Below are positions 6,924 through 13,530 of a DNA stretch of 13,530 nt, piece after piece. Positions within the stretch are counted from its first letter, which is position 1, and each line of letters begins with the position of its first letter. A program made the position numbers and the translations under genes. The notes below the pieces were generated by a model that saw nothing but the letters and a program-made list of their open reading frames with translations, did no database searches and was not told where the DNA came from. The stretch covers positions 1 to 13,530 of the forward strand of contig SFLN01000049.1 of NCBI GenBank assembly GCA_004554555.1, read 5' to 3'. The DNA comes from [Eubacterium] saphenum. GTDB lineage: Bacteria; Bacillota; Clostridia; Oscillospirales; Ruminococcaceae.

Positions 6924-8018
6924 ATGAAAAGATTTTTTGCGGTTTTCGCGCTGGCGGCGGCGCTGTTTTTCACGCTCAGCGGGAGAGCGTTTGCAGACGA
7001 GTTCGACTACGGTCGCGAGCAAATCGAACAGGCTCTTCCCGATGACGCGGCGGAAATTCTCGACGAGCGGGACATTTCTCCCGAGAACAGCGGCGCGCTG
7101 AACCTCACGTTTGGCGGCGTGCTGAGCGCGCTCTGGGACTTGTTCAAGAGCGAGGCGGGCAAGCCGTTCACGCTTTTTTGCGTTCTAGGCGCGGCGATTT
7201 TGCTCACTGCGCTTGCGGAAAGCTTAGCCGAGCAGGGCAACCTGAAAGGCGTGGTTTCGGTTGTGGGAGTTTTGTGCTCGGCGGGAGCGGCAGCCGCGGC
7301 GATGAACGACGTGCTCGGCGAAACGCTCGGCGCGCTCTCGGCAACCGCGAATTTTATGCTGGTTTTTATCCCGTGCATTGCGGGAATTGCGGCGGTTCTC
7401 GGGCACATAACCTCAGCTTCTGCGGTGAACTCAGCAGCAATTGCGGCAACGCAGCTTTTCTCGCAGCTTGCCGTGAATTTTCTGGCACCGCTTTGCGGGT
7501 CGGTGCTGGGGCTGTCGATAGCGGGCGCGGTTCATCCGCAGCTCAAAACCGACAAAATCGGCGAATTGATAAAGAAATTCGTGGTGTGGGGCTTAACGCT
7601 GATAATGACGATTTTTATGAGCATTCTCTCGGCGCAGACGCTTGTGGCAAGCGCCTCGGACAACACCGCGATAAAGGCGGCAAAATTTATGGTATCGCAG
7701 GGCGTGCCGATTGTGGGCGGTACGATTTCGGACGTTGTGAACACGTTTGGCGGCAGTCTGTCGGTGCTCAAGGGCAGCGTCGGCACTTACGGTATAATCG
7801 CGGCGGCGGTGATTTTGTTTCCGTCAATCGCGCGGATTTTCTGCTACAAAATCGCGCTTGCGTGCGCGCAGGCGCTTGCGGAAATGCTGGGCTTAAAGGA
7901 GCTGGGAACGCTGATGAAAAGCTGCTGCGCGGTGACGACGATAATTCTCTCGGTGAGCATTTGCTTTCTCTTGCTGAATTTCTCGGCGGTGATTTTGCTG
8001 CTTGCGGCAACGAACTAG
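6924..8018 (+). CDS. spoIIIAE: Stage III sporulation protein AE
   Basis: This 364-residue protein has a signal peptide with a likely cut after AFA (residue 24), a short soluble segment (25-75), then a run of strongly hydrophobic segments from about 80 to the C terminus. SpoIIIAE is the large polytopic protein of the SpoIIIA complex, has permease-like character, and is proposed to form the inner-membrane pore in the mother-cell membrane around the forespore. Family landmarks include FIPCIAG, the Ala-rich helix before AATQLFSQL, and the MSILSAQTLVASASD segment. It is slightly shorter than the B. subtilis protein (399 residues). The start at 6924 is set by AAGGACGG; gaps of 150 nt before and 116 nt after set the gene apart within the operon. 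Confidence 0.94.
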   Translation: MKRFFAVFALAAALFFTLSGRAFADEFDYGREQIEQALPDDAAEILDERDISPENSGALNLTFGGVLSALWDLFKSEAGKPFTLFCVLGAAILLTALAESLAEQGNLKGVVSVVGVLCSAGAAAAAMNDVLGETLGALSATANFMLVFIPCIAGIAAVLGHITSASAVNSAAIAATQLFSQLAVNFLAPLCGSVLGLSIAGAVHPQLKTDKIGELIKKFVVWGLTLIMTIFMSILSAQTLVASASDNTAIKAAKFMVSQGVPIVGGTISDVVNTFGGSLSVLKGSVGTYGIIAAAVILFPSIARIFCYKIALACAQALAEMLGLKELGTLMKSCCAVTTIILSVSICFLLLNFSAVILLLAATN

Positions 8019-8058
8019 GCGCGCGTGAAAACCGAAAAACATAAGCGCGAAATCAACT

Positions 8059-8108
8059 CTCGGTAAACCCAAACCGGCTGACGAAAACAGCTCTTAGCGT
8101 TAACCGAG
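8059..8108 (+). other. Nested stem-loop in the spoIIIAE-spoIIIAF gap
   Basis: CTCGGTAAAC (8059-8068) pairs with GTTAACCGAG (8099-8108) with one mismatch. Inside, GCTG (8077-8080) pairs with CAGC (8088-8091). There is no U tract, so it does not look like a terminator. A role in mRNA processing, stability or start-site exposure for spoIIIAF is possible but inferred. Confidence 0.4.
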
Positions 8109-8134
8109 CGGCTTGGACGTTGAAAGGAGAAACG

Positions 8135-8590
8135 ATGGGATTTTTGACAAGTATCTGCATTGCGGCGATTGCGACGGCGCTTTTTCGCTTGCTTGTGCCC
8201 GAGAACAAATTCTCAAAGCAGCTCTCCTTGCTGATTGCATGCGTGTTTTTGCTGACGGGAATAACCGCCGCGAGCGGTGCCGAGTTTAATCTCGAGGACT
8301 CGGTTGAAATTGGTGAAAACGCTGATTTTATCCGCTTTTCCGAGCAGGTTGACGGGGAACTCAAGCAGAAAATTTGTCGCAATATGGAAGAAAAAATCCG
8401 CGCGCTGCTGGGTGAAAACGGACTTTTTCCCGAAGAAGTTCACATAATCGTTAATATTTCGGGATTGTACGGCATAAGTATTAGCGAAGTGAAAGTGATG
8501 TTCGGCGGGGAAGAGGCGCTTGAAAAGGCGCAAAATCTTCTCGAAAACGCGCTTTCGGGAGATATTAAAGTAACGGTTGGCACAAAGTGA
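8135..8590 (+). CDS. spoIIIAF: Stage III sporulation protein AF
   Basis: This 151-residue protein begins at ATG 8135, behind AAAGGAGA at 8123-8130. An in-frame TTG at 8120 would place that site inside the gene and is not the start. Two transmembrane helices (about 1-18 and 27-46) are followed by a soluble domain containing the conserved NMEEKI...VHIIVNISG pattern and a SISEVKVMF strand. SpoIIIAF has a ring-building-motif-like soluble domain that faces the space between mother cell and forespore. It is shorter than the B. subtilis protein (about 206 residues). Confidence 0.9.
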   Translation: MGFLTSICIAAIATALFRLLVPENKFSKQLSLLIACVFLLTGITAASGAEFNLEDSVEIGENADFIRFSEQVDGELKQKICRNMEEKIRALLGENGLFPEEVHIIVNISGLYGISISEVKVMFGGEEALEKAQNLLENALSGDIKVTVGTK

Positions 8591-8597
8591 GGAGCTT

Positions 8598-9113
8598 ATG
8601 AAAATTTCGATGACGCGGCTGAAGGATTTTGTTTCGGGGGAAAAAGGGCGGAAAATTCTTCTTATCGGCGGGATTTTTCTGCTGGCGCTCCTGCTGCTCA
8701 GCACGCTTTTCGGCGGGAAAAAGGAAACAACGGTTTCCACGAAAACCGAGAACGTTTCCGAAATCGAAGAAAAGCTGGAGCGGCGGCTTTGCGAGCTTAT
8801 CTCGAAGATTGACGGGGTGGGGGAAGTGAGCGTGATGGTGACGCTGGACAAAACCACGACCGCCGTTTACGAGAAGGACAACAAGCTCGAGGAATCATCG
8901 GGGAACTCAGCGGAAAGCTCCTCGAGGGAAACGGAGGTGGTTCTGGCGGGGAGCGCGAAGCAGCCGCTTTTGTCGGGAAATATTATGCCGACGGTTCGCG
9001 GGGCGGCGGTTGTGTGCGAGGGCGCGTCAAACCCGCTTGTGCGGGAAAAGGTTGCGAACACAGTCGCAAAAGCGCTTAATATCGGAATTTCGCGGGTTTA
9101 TGTCACGGATTAA
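8598..9113 (+). CDS. spoIIIAG: Stage III sporulation protein AG
   Basis: This 171-residue protein starts at ATG 8598 with GAGGAG at 8589-8594, overlapping the end of spoIIIAF; an in-frame TTG at 8577 is less likely. One transmembrane helix (about 20-38) is followed by a linker and a ring-building domain: ELISKIDGVGEVSVMVTLD (68-86), a Ser/Glu-rich insertion, then RGAAVVCEGA and a C-terminal helix ending ISRVYVTD. SpoIIIAG forms the large ring in the intermembrane space. The B. subtilis protein is about 229 residues, and the shortening is mostly in the variable regions. Confidence 0.94.
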   Translation: MKISMTRLKDFVSGEKGRKILLIGGIFLLALLLLSTLFGGKKETTVSTKTENVSEIEEKLERRLCELISKIDGVGEVSVMVTLDKTTTAVYEKDNKLEESSGNSAESSSRETEVVLAGSAKQPLLSGNIMPTVRGAAVVCEGASNPLVREKVANTVAKALNIGISRVYVTD

Positions 9114-9157
9114 TTTTGGGTAAATATCGGCTTTTGCCGTTTTTTGGAGGTTTTGCT

Positions 9158-9718
9158 ATGAAGAGATTGAATATGATTATCGGGAAAAAACAGCTGGTGA
9201 TTGCATCGCTTGCGGTTGTTCTGGGAGCGGCGGCAGCGATTAACATTGCCATTCAGACGGGCAAAAAGGACGGTGTTCAGCCCGCGCAGCAGGTTAGCGG
9301 CTCGAATTACGGTGAAACGACGCTCGTTTCCAAGGACTTGACCTCGGGCGCTTCGGGCAGCGGCTCCACGGACGCTTATTTTGCAAGCGCTCGTCTTGAA
9401 AAGCAGCAGGCGCGCGATGAAGCGGCGCAGGTGCTCGCGGTTATGTACCAGGGCGGCGATATGACGGGCGGCGAGCTGGCAACCGTTGCCCAGAACGCAA
9501 AGGAGCTGAGCGCGACCATCGAGAGCGAAAACGCGGTTGAAACGATTTTGAAGGCGCAGGGCTTCGAGGACGCGCTGTGCTATATCTCGGATAAAGGCGC
9601 AAATATTATCGTGAAGACGAGCGGTCTTGACGCAGCGGGCGCAGCAAAAATCAAGTCGGCGCTGCTGTCCGAGGTTGAGGTTAGTTCGGATAAAATCACC
9701 ATCGTTGAGGTGAAGTGA
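9158..9718 (+). CDS. spoIIIAH: Stage III sporulation protein AH
   Basis: This 186-residue protein starts at ATG 9158, placed by TTTGGAGG 7 nt upstream; an in-frame TTG at 9116 lacks a site. One transmembrane helix (about 10-30) is followed by a disordered Ser/Gly/Gln-rich stretch (35-75), then a YscJ/FliF-like domain (80-186) with AQNAKELSATIESENAVE and GANIIVKTSGLD landmarks. SpoIIIAH is the partner of forespore SpoIIQ; together they bridge the two membranes, and AH helps recruit later coat and engulfment proteins. It is the last gene of the operon. Its partner gene spoIIQ is not in the window. Confidence 0.95.
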   Translation: MKRLNMIIGKKQLVIASLAVVLGAAAAINIAIQTGKKDGVQPAQQVSGSNYGETTLVSKDLTSGASGSGSTDAYFASARLEKQQARDEAAQVLAVMYQGGDMTGGELATVAQNAKELSATIESENAVETILKAQGFEDALCYISDKGANIIVKTSGLDAAGAAKIKSALLSEVEVSSDKITIVEVK

Positions 9719-9719
9719 G

Positions 9720-9745
9720 CGGATAATTGCATCGCGAGTTATCCG
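9720..9745 (+). other. Stem-loop after spoIIIAH
   Basis: CGGATAA (9720-9726) pairs with TTATCCG (9739-9745) directly after the stop. No T run follows, so it is more likely a 3'-end stabilising hairpin than a terminator. A further short pair, CCGCGA/TCGCGG, lies at 9755-9777. Confidence 0.4.
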
Positions 9746-9803
9746 TTGGATTTACCGCGAAGTGTTTCCCCTCGCGGCTTGACGCATTGCCTTAACTCAA
9801 TAC

Positions 9804-9836
9804 AAAACGGCAGTCTGTGGTTGAATGCCGTTTTTG
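9804..9836 (+). terminator. Terminator of the spoIIIA operon
   Basis: AAAACGGCA (9804-9812) pairs perfectly with TGCCGTTTT (9826-9834), followed by TGTT; the T5 run at 9831-9835 is partly in the stem. It lies about 85 nt beyond spoIIIAH. Confidence 0.75.
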
Positions 9837-9860
9837 TTGGGGTGAAGCAGCGGGCTTTAC

Positions 9861-9985
9861 CGATGGTACGGCTTTGCGAGAGGCGCGGGCGATTTCGGCG
9901 GCATCGAACCGCCGAAATCGCGCGATTATGAGAAACTCGTTCCTCGCTTCTCATAATCGCGTTCTGAATTGAAGGTTTACCATCG
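9861..9985. repeat. Cluster of inverted repeats forming a potential three-way junction
   Basis: An outer stem CGATGGTA/TACCATCG (9861-9868 with 9978-9985) encloses two strong hairpins that touch each other: a perfect 13-bp stem (9889-9901 with 9909-9921, 7-nt loop) and a perfect 14-bp stem (9921-9934 with 9948-9961, 13-nt loop). The loop of the first contains CATCG, which could also pair with CGATG of the outer arm. No credible gene spans it and there is no terminator-like U tract. Whether it acts as RNA or DNA is unknown. Confidence 0.6.
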
Positions 9986-10005
9986 AGTTTAGGTCGTTCG
10001 TCTTT

Positions 10006-10045
10006 CTTGCGATTTTTCGGGTGTCAAACCCGAAAAATTGGCAAG
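10006..10045. repeat. Long stem-loop
   Basis: ATTTTTCGGG (10012-10021) pairs with CCCGAAAAAT (10029-10038) over a 7-nt loop. The stem resumes outside with CTTGC (10006-10010) and GCAAG (10041-10045) after a one-base bulge. It belongs to the palindrome-rich stretch between spoIIIA and the convergent operon. Confidence 0.6.
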
Positions 10046-10095
10046 GGTTGCTGAACTGATGCCTAGTTTTTTGGTAAAGATTGATTTGTGCTAGT

Positions 10096-10213
10096 GTCCC
10101 TTTGGGATTTTACGGCTTCGCCTTCAGTTTTTTACGCTTCGCTCCAGTGCCTCCGGCGGCTTAAGAACTTTTTCTGAAGAAAAAGTTCTTAAGAATTTCA
10201 AAAAGACTTTAAG
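10096..10213. repeat. Probable dispersed clostridial intergenic repeat with 15-bp hairpin
   Basis: The stretch begins with TCCC-ttt-GGGA, continues with two related units (TTTTACGGCTTCGCC, TTTTACGCTTCGCT) and CCTCCGGCGG, then a perfect 15-bp stem (10160-10174 with 10179-10193) on a TGAA loop. The order GCTTCGC, CCTCCGGCGG, then CTTAAG-stem is like short intergenic repeats seen many times in gut Clostridia genomes. This is recognition from memory; copy number cannot be seen in this window. Confidence 0.5.
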
Positions 10214-10241
10214 GCTTCGCAGTGCTCGAGTACAACTATGC

Positions 10242-10276
10242 AAAAAAGCGGGACATTTCGCCCCGCTTTGTTTTTT
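10242..10276 (-). terminator. Terminator of the polyphosphate/DUF4956/Cthe_2159 operon, bidirectional
   Basis: AAAGCGGG (10245-10252) pairs with CCCGCTTT (10262-10269). A6 (10242-10247) gives the minus-strand transcript a U run, and T6 (10271-10276) does the same for plus-strand readthrough. The stop codon of the lipoprotein gene (10275-10277) abuts it. Confidence 0.85.
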
Positions 10277-12257
10277 ATGCAGCTGAAGTTGGATTCTTCT
10301 CCGGCTTTGTGAAACCGTCGGGGCGCTGTCCGCCCATTCCTCCCATTCCGCCGTGACCGCCCATACCGCCGTTCGCCGACGCGCCGCCGCCTGTTACGCC
10401 GATTTCCGCCGTAACCGTTGACAAAAGCGTGTCATTCGCGTAAATCGAGTAGCTCTCTCCGCTCTTGAACTTGTCGCTCGTGAAAATCAGCGAATTGCAC
10501 TTTTTCGGCGTCGTCGTGCTCATCACAACGTTACCCGAGCTGTCGCGAACCTCGATTTTGCTGTTCTCCGAAACGTCCGCGTAAATCGACAGACAAGGCT
10601 GCGAAAGCGTTCCGGGCGCCTGCGCCATTCCGGAGTTTCCGAGCGCAATCAATTCGCCGCCGCTCACCGCGAACGATTTCTCGTAGTCAATCGCGCCGTT
10701 TGAGCTGTCCGTCGGCCCGTAAACCACGACAAAACCGCCGCTCAGCGCGATTGTGCCGTTGCTGTCAAGCCCGTCGCCGTCCGCGTTCACCGTGATATTT
10801 CCGCCCGAAATCGAGATGTAATAATCCTCGCTGTTTGCGTTAAAACCGAGCAAGCTGCCGTTATCGCCGCCCGCCGCGTTAATTCCGTCATCGGTTGCCT
10901 TGACGTTAATTTCGCCGCCGCTTATCTCGATGTTTTTGCCCTCGAGTGCCTCGTAGCTCTTGGAAATGGTGATTTGACCGCCGCTAATCAACAGCGTTTC
11001 ATCTGCGTGAATACCGTCGTCGCAGGACGAAAGGTTGAGCGTGCCGCTTTTCACGGTGACGTTTCCGTTGGAGTGAACGCTGTCGTCAGCCGCCGTGACG
11101 TTAATCTCGCCGCCCGTTATCACAACGCTCGTTCCCGCCTTCAAGCCCTTCATACTGTCGGAGGAGTCGGTTGAAGCAGCGTCCGTTTGAGCGGAAGTCA
11201 AGGTTGCTGTTGCCGTTGCGTCGGGAGGATTGAACCCGCTCGGCTTCTCGGGACGCGTCATAGTTCCGTTTTCATCGGGAGGCGTCATCGTGCCAAAATT
11301 TCCGTCGGGACGAGTTTTGTTGCCGCCGCGGTTGTCGAAATCGAGGAAGCCGCGGTTTCCGGAAATCTCCTTGTCGGCTTCATCGCCGCCCGATTTTATG
11401 TCAATTTTCCCGCCGTTAACCGTGAGCACGGTTTCAGCCTGAATTCCGTCCTTTTCGCTGTTTATCGTGATTTCGCCGCCGTCAATCGTGACGTAGCCGC
11501 GTTTTTCATCGGTATCGTGCGTTGATTTAATTCCGTCGCCGCTTGAATTTATCGTGATTTTGCCGCCCAAAACCGTCACATAATCCTTGCCGGTAATTCC
11601 GTCATCGGCGGAGTTTATTTCAAGCGTACCGCCTGCAATCGAGAAACCGTCCTTGCACTTCAGACCGTCCTTGTAGTTGCCGTTTATCGTGAGCGAGCCG
11701 CCCTCGCCTGCGTTGTAAACGGTATCGCAGCGCGAGAAAACCGCAGCGTCGGGTTCGTCCTCACCCTCGGCGAAGGTGTAGTTTTCGGTATCGGTAAGCG
11801 TGTTTTGAGTGCCGCCCGCCGAGATTATCGAAAGCGATTTTGCCTTCTCGCAGTCGATAACCGCGCCGTTTTTGCTGGTCAAGTTAACGCCGTTCAACAA
11901 AAGCGTAACTTCATCGTTGTCGGTTGCTTCAATCAGAATTTTCGCGTCGGAGCAGGTGCCGCTAAGCGAGAAAACGCCCGCGCCGCTTATGGTGAGCGTG
12001 TTTCCGGAGGCAGCCGCGTTCTTCCCGTCAACGCTGATTTTACCATCGGAGAACTCAACCTTGCAGGTAATCTCCTCGTCCTTGATTTCCGCAGAATTGA
12101 GCTTTGTGACTTCGCTTGTCTCGGAGGAGGACTGCGAAACTGCTCCCGATGACGAGGAGCTGTCGTTCGGATTGCCCGTGCTGCTTTCGTTCGAGCAGCC
12201 CGTAATTGTGAAAGCAGCCGCGCAAAGTGCCGCGAGCATCTTGAAATTCATATCCAT
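10275..12257 (-). CDS. Beta-helix carbohydrate-binding lipoprotein (Cthe_2159 family)
   Basis: This 660-residue protein starts at ATG 12255-12257 behind GAGGTGAT. A signal peptide ends in the lipobox ITG-C21, so it is predicted to be anchored to the outer face of the membrane. A Ser-rich spacer (23-50) leads to a first beta domain (60-160). From about 170 to 545 run repeated coils of the form GGxIxINSxDDGI with alternating DGI/GG turns, the mark of a right-handed parallel beta-helix. Cthe_2159-type proteins (PF14262) bind acidic or cellulosic polysaccharides and resemble pectate lyases. A Pro/Thr/Asp-rich stretch (291-370) interrupts the helix. Residues 550-620 form a final beta domain, followed by a Gly/Met-rich tail (622-645). 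It lies 29 nt after the DUF4956 gene, so it is the third gene of an operon. Enzyme activity cannot be judged from the sequence. Confidence 0.85.
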   Translation of the reverse strand: MDMNFKMLAALCAAAFTITGCSNESSTGNPNDSSSSSGAVSQSSSETSEVTKLNSAEIKDEEITCKVEFSDGKISVDGKNAAASGNTLTISGAGVFSLSGTCSDAKILIEATDNDEVTLLLNGVNLTSKNGAVIDCEKAKSLSIISAGGTQNTLTDTENYTFAEGEDEPDAAVFSRCDTVYNAGEGGSLTINGNYKDGLKCKDGFSIAGGTLEINSADDGITGKDYVTVLGGKITINSSGDGIKSTHDTDEKRGYVTIDGGEITINSEKDGIQAETVLTVNGGKIDIKSGGDEADKEISGNRGFLDFDNRGGNKTRPDGNFGTMTPPDENGTMTRPEKPSGFNPPDATATATLTSAQTDAASTDSSDSMKGLKAGTSVVITGGEINVTAADDSVHSNGNVTVKSGTLNLSSCDDGIHADETLLISGGQITISKSYEALEGKNIEISGGEINVKATDDGINAAGGDNGSLLGFNANSEDYYISISGGNITVNADGDGLDSNGTIALSGGFVVVYGPTDSSNGAIDYEKSFAVSGGELIALGNSGMAQAPGTLSQPCLSIYADVSENSKIEVRDSSGNVVMSTTTPKKCNSLIFTSDKFKSGESYSIYANDTLLSTVTAEIGVTGGGASANGGMGGHGGMGGMGGQRPDGFTKPEKNPTSAA

Positions 12258-12286
12258 ATTATCACCTCATAATACTAAAACTAAAA

Positions 12287-12961
12287 CTACATTTCCTCAT
12301 GGTTATCGGTCAAAACGCTGCACGAAATGGTGAGATTTCCGTTTCGTGTGCGGATTTTGTCGAGAAATTCCTTTTCCTTGTCGGCGTCCTTTATGACAAC
12401 CTCGTACCTCAGCTCGTAAAGTGTTCCCATGCTAACCGTTTTGGACATTATCAGACGATAGCTTGAAAGGTACTCCGTGAAAATATCCTTGAAACAGTCC
12501 ATATAGTTCATATCCTCGGGAATGAGGATTTTGAGCAGCTTTGCGGTTTTTCTGATTTTGAACGCGGGAATAAAGTTGAGCACCGCGAGGATTATTCCCA
12601 CGGCAACCGCGATGATAACCGCGTAGCCTATGTAACCCATACCGGTTGCCAAGCCGATACCCATCGCGTAGAAAACGTAGCAGAGTTCGCGGGAGGTGCC
12701 GGGTGCCGAGCGGAAGCGGACTAAGTTAAATGCGCCCATAACCGCAAGTCCTGCGCCGACCGAGCCGTTAACCAGCATTATTACCGATTGAACGAGAACC
12801 GGCAGCACAACCAGCGTTACCATAAGATTTTTTGAAGGGCGCGGGTTGTTGAGCCGATACAAAAGGGAAGCCAAAAGTCCGAGAACTGCCGAGGTCAGCG
12901 TGCAGAAAAACGCACTTTCCCCTGTAAGACCAACTGCGCTGTCAATTATGCTTGAGAACAT
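12287..12961 (-). CDS. DUF4956 membrane protein
   Basis: This 224-residue protein starts at ATG 12959-12961 with AGGAG upstream, inside the end of the preceding gene. Four to five hydrophobic helices occupy about 15-131. The conserved GAFNLVRFRS segment (76-85) between helices is the DUF4956 landmark. A cytosolic domain of about 90 residues follows (135-224), with a ferredoxin-like alternation of strands and helices. Function is unknown. DUF4956 genes are commonly found beside VTC-type polyphosphate polymerases, as here, suggesting a transport or regulatory partnership. The TGA of no other frame intervenes, and the overlap indicates translational coupling with the polymerase gene. Confidence 0.88.
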   Translation of the reverse strand: MFSSIIDSAVGLTGESAFFCTLTSAVLGLLASLLYRLNNPRPSKNLMVTLVVLPVLVQSVIMLVNGSVGAGLAVMGAFNLVRFRSAPGTSRELCYVFYAMGIGLATGMGYIGYAVIIAVAVGIILAVLNFIPAFKIRKTAKLLKILIPEDMNYMDCFKDIFTEYLSSYRLIMSKTVSMGTLYELRYEVVIKDADKEKEFLDKIRTRNGNLTISCSVLTDNHEEM

Positions 12962-13530
12962 TGTTTTATACTCCTGTTTTGTCGAATTTCGTTAAGATAA
13001 ATATTTCCGTATTTGGAAAAAGAGCCGCTGTAAATTTTGTTTTCCGAGAGGATTTTCACAAGCCACATCGGAACGCCGCCCGCCGATTTCACTTCCATAA
13101 TGCGAAACGGCTGATTTGAAAGACGTTCGCCGAAATCGCCCTTGCGAAGGTCAAGCTTGGTTCGGCGGCTGCGGATATTTCCGTCGAAGGTGAGGCGAAA
13201 CTCCTTGTCGTCGTTTCCGAAGAACGCCTGCCTGTCGTAGCAGAGGACAATCGTGGGTTTCAGCTCGAGCCGCCGTATAAAGTAGTCGGTTTCCTCGAAG
13301 ACCTGTCGGTTCTGTTCGGTAATCGTTGGCGGTATGCCGTTTGTGATATAGTCGTGAAGCTGTTTGTAGGGCAGCTCCAGCCGCCTTTTGTAGACAACGC
13401 CCTTGAATTTTTTCTTTATTTCGAGAAAAGCCTCGGAGTCGTCCGAAACCTTGCCGTAGCCGCGCAGTCGGAGTTTTTCCTTATAAGCGGGCTTGCCGAG
13501 GGCGGTTCGGATAACGTCGTTGTTTTGGTT
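12946..13530 (-). CDS. Polyphosphate polymerase domain protein (VTC), 5' end outside the window
   Basis: The minus-strand frame runs from the right edge to TAA 12946-12948, giving the last 194 residues. It begins just after the point where VTC domains carry their SLYFD motif. Visible landmarks are EKLRLRGYG (18-26), FLEIKKK (35-41), KRR (48-50) and a late IMEVK. These basic and acidic residues line the tunnel of the VTC catalytic domain, which makes polyphosphate from ATP in yeast Vtc4 (PF09359). The C terminus shows no membrane segment. The gene overlaps the DUF4956 start by 16 bp. The N terminus and promoter lie outside the window. Whether it makes polyphosphate or serves another triphosphate-tunnel reaction is not decided by sequence. 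Confidence 0.88.
   Translation of the reverse strand, partial: NQNNDVIRTALGKPAYKEKLRLRGYGKVSDDSEAFLEIKKKFKGVVYKRRLELPYKQLHDYITNGIPPTITEQNRQVFEETDYFIRRLELKPTIVLCYDRQAFFGNDDKEFRLTFDGNIRSRRTKLDLRKGDFGERLSNQPFRIMEVKSAGGVPMWLVKILSENKIYSGSFSKYGNIYLNEIRQNRSIKQCSQA

Larger units (their letters stand above)
9837..10241. other. Gene-free stretch between convergent operons
   Basis: About 400 bases hold no open frame with a ribosome binding site, recognisable protein or neighbour-like codon use. The content is almost entirely inverted repeats (9861-9985, 10006-10045, 10096-10213). TTTACC recurs at 9751, 9856 and 9976, with its complement GGTAAA at 10073. Confidence 0.6.

Noticed and set aside
7178..8044. 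Second long frame on the same strand within spoIIIAE
   Set aside because: It is a shifted frame of spoIIIAE with Gly/Arg/Ser-rich nonsense composition, while the spoIIIAE frame has clear membrane segments and family landmarks.
8120..8134. Upstream TTG start for spoIIIAF, and similar TTG starts at 8577 and 9116 for spoIIIAG and spoIIIAH
   Set aside because: Each would place the obvious Shine-Dalgarno site inside the gene; the downstream ATG has correct spacing in all three cases.
9746..9931. Possible small protein of 61 residues after spoIIIAH
   Set aside because: It runs through the terminator and the first palindrome arm, has no ribosome binding site and is Arg-rich, as expected of noncoding sequence.
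9861..10213. CRISPR array or retron-type RNA in the palindrome-rich region
   Set aside because: The repeats are inverted and different from each other, not regularly spaced direct repeats, and no cas or reverse transcriptase gene is nearby.

Overview
The window looks like chromosome from a spore-forming low-GC-phylum Clostridia bacterium, probably of the Ruminococcaceae/Oscillospiraceae type. The evidence is a complete spoIIIA operon (SpoIIIAA to SpoIIIAH), strong GGAGG-type ribosome binding sites, near-consensus sigma-A promoters, about half GC with GC-rich third codon positions, and a polyphosphate-polymerase/DUF4956/Cthe_2159 gene set common in gut Clostridia. No tRNA, rRNA, CRISPR array, transposase or phage gene is visible. 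The genus assignment is inference.

Layout. Positions 1-82 hold the 3' end of an unidentified plus-strand gene. Facing it is a small secreted SleB-like (Hydrolase_2) cell-wall hydrolase (186-848, minus). Next is a CCA-transferase/poly(A)-polymerase-like protein with an HD domain (988-2484, minus). It diverges from an EF-G-like translational GTPase (2705-4717, plus) across a 220-bp region with two back-to-back sigma-A promoters. Both the CCA-like protein and the EF-G-like protein depart from their families at residues normally central to nucleotide recognition.

The middle (4853-9718, plus) is the eight-gene spoIIIA operon. It encodes the mother-cell half of the SpoIIIA-SpoIIQ feeding-tube complex that connects mother cell and forespore during engulfment: the ATPase AA, membrane proteins AB to AF, the ring protein AG and the SpoIIQ-binding protein AH. 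Gene order is canonical. Two gaps inside the operon, AD-AE (150 nt) and AE-AF (116 nt), are long for this operon and carry a duplicated leader segment and a nested stem-loop respectively.

The operon ends in a terminator, followed by about 400 bp without a credible gene but rich in long perfect inverted repeats. These include a potential three-way junction at 9861-9985 and what looks like a dispersed clostridial intergenic repeat at about 10096-10213.

The right end (10275-13530, minus) is a second operon: a VTC-type polyphosphate polymerase cut by the window edge, a DUF4956 membrane protein overlapping it by 16 bp, and a beta-helix lipoprotein of the Cthe_2159 carbohydrate-binding family. The tight arrangement suggests they act together at the cell envelope, but the process is unknown. 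This cassette, the two divergent translation-type proteins and the palindrome cluster are the parts most worth a second look.
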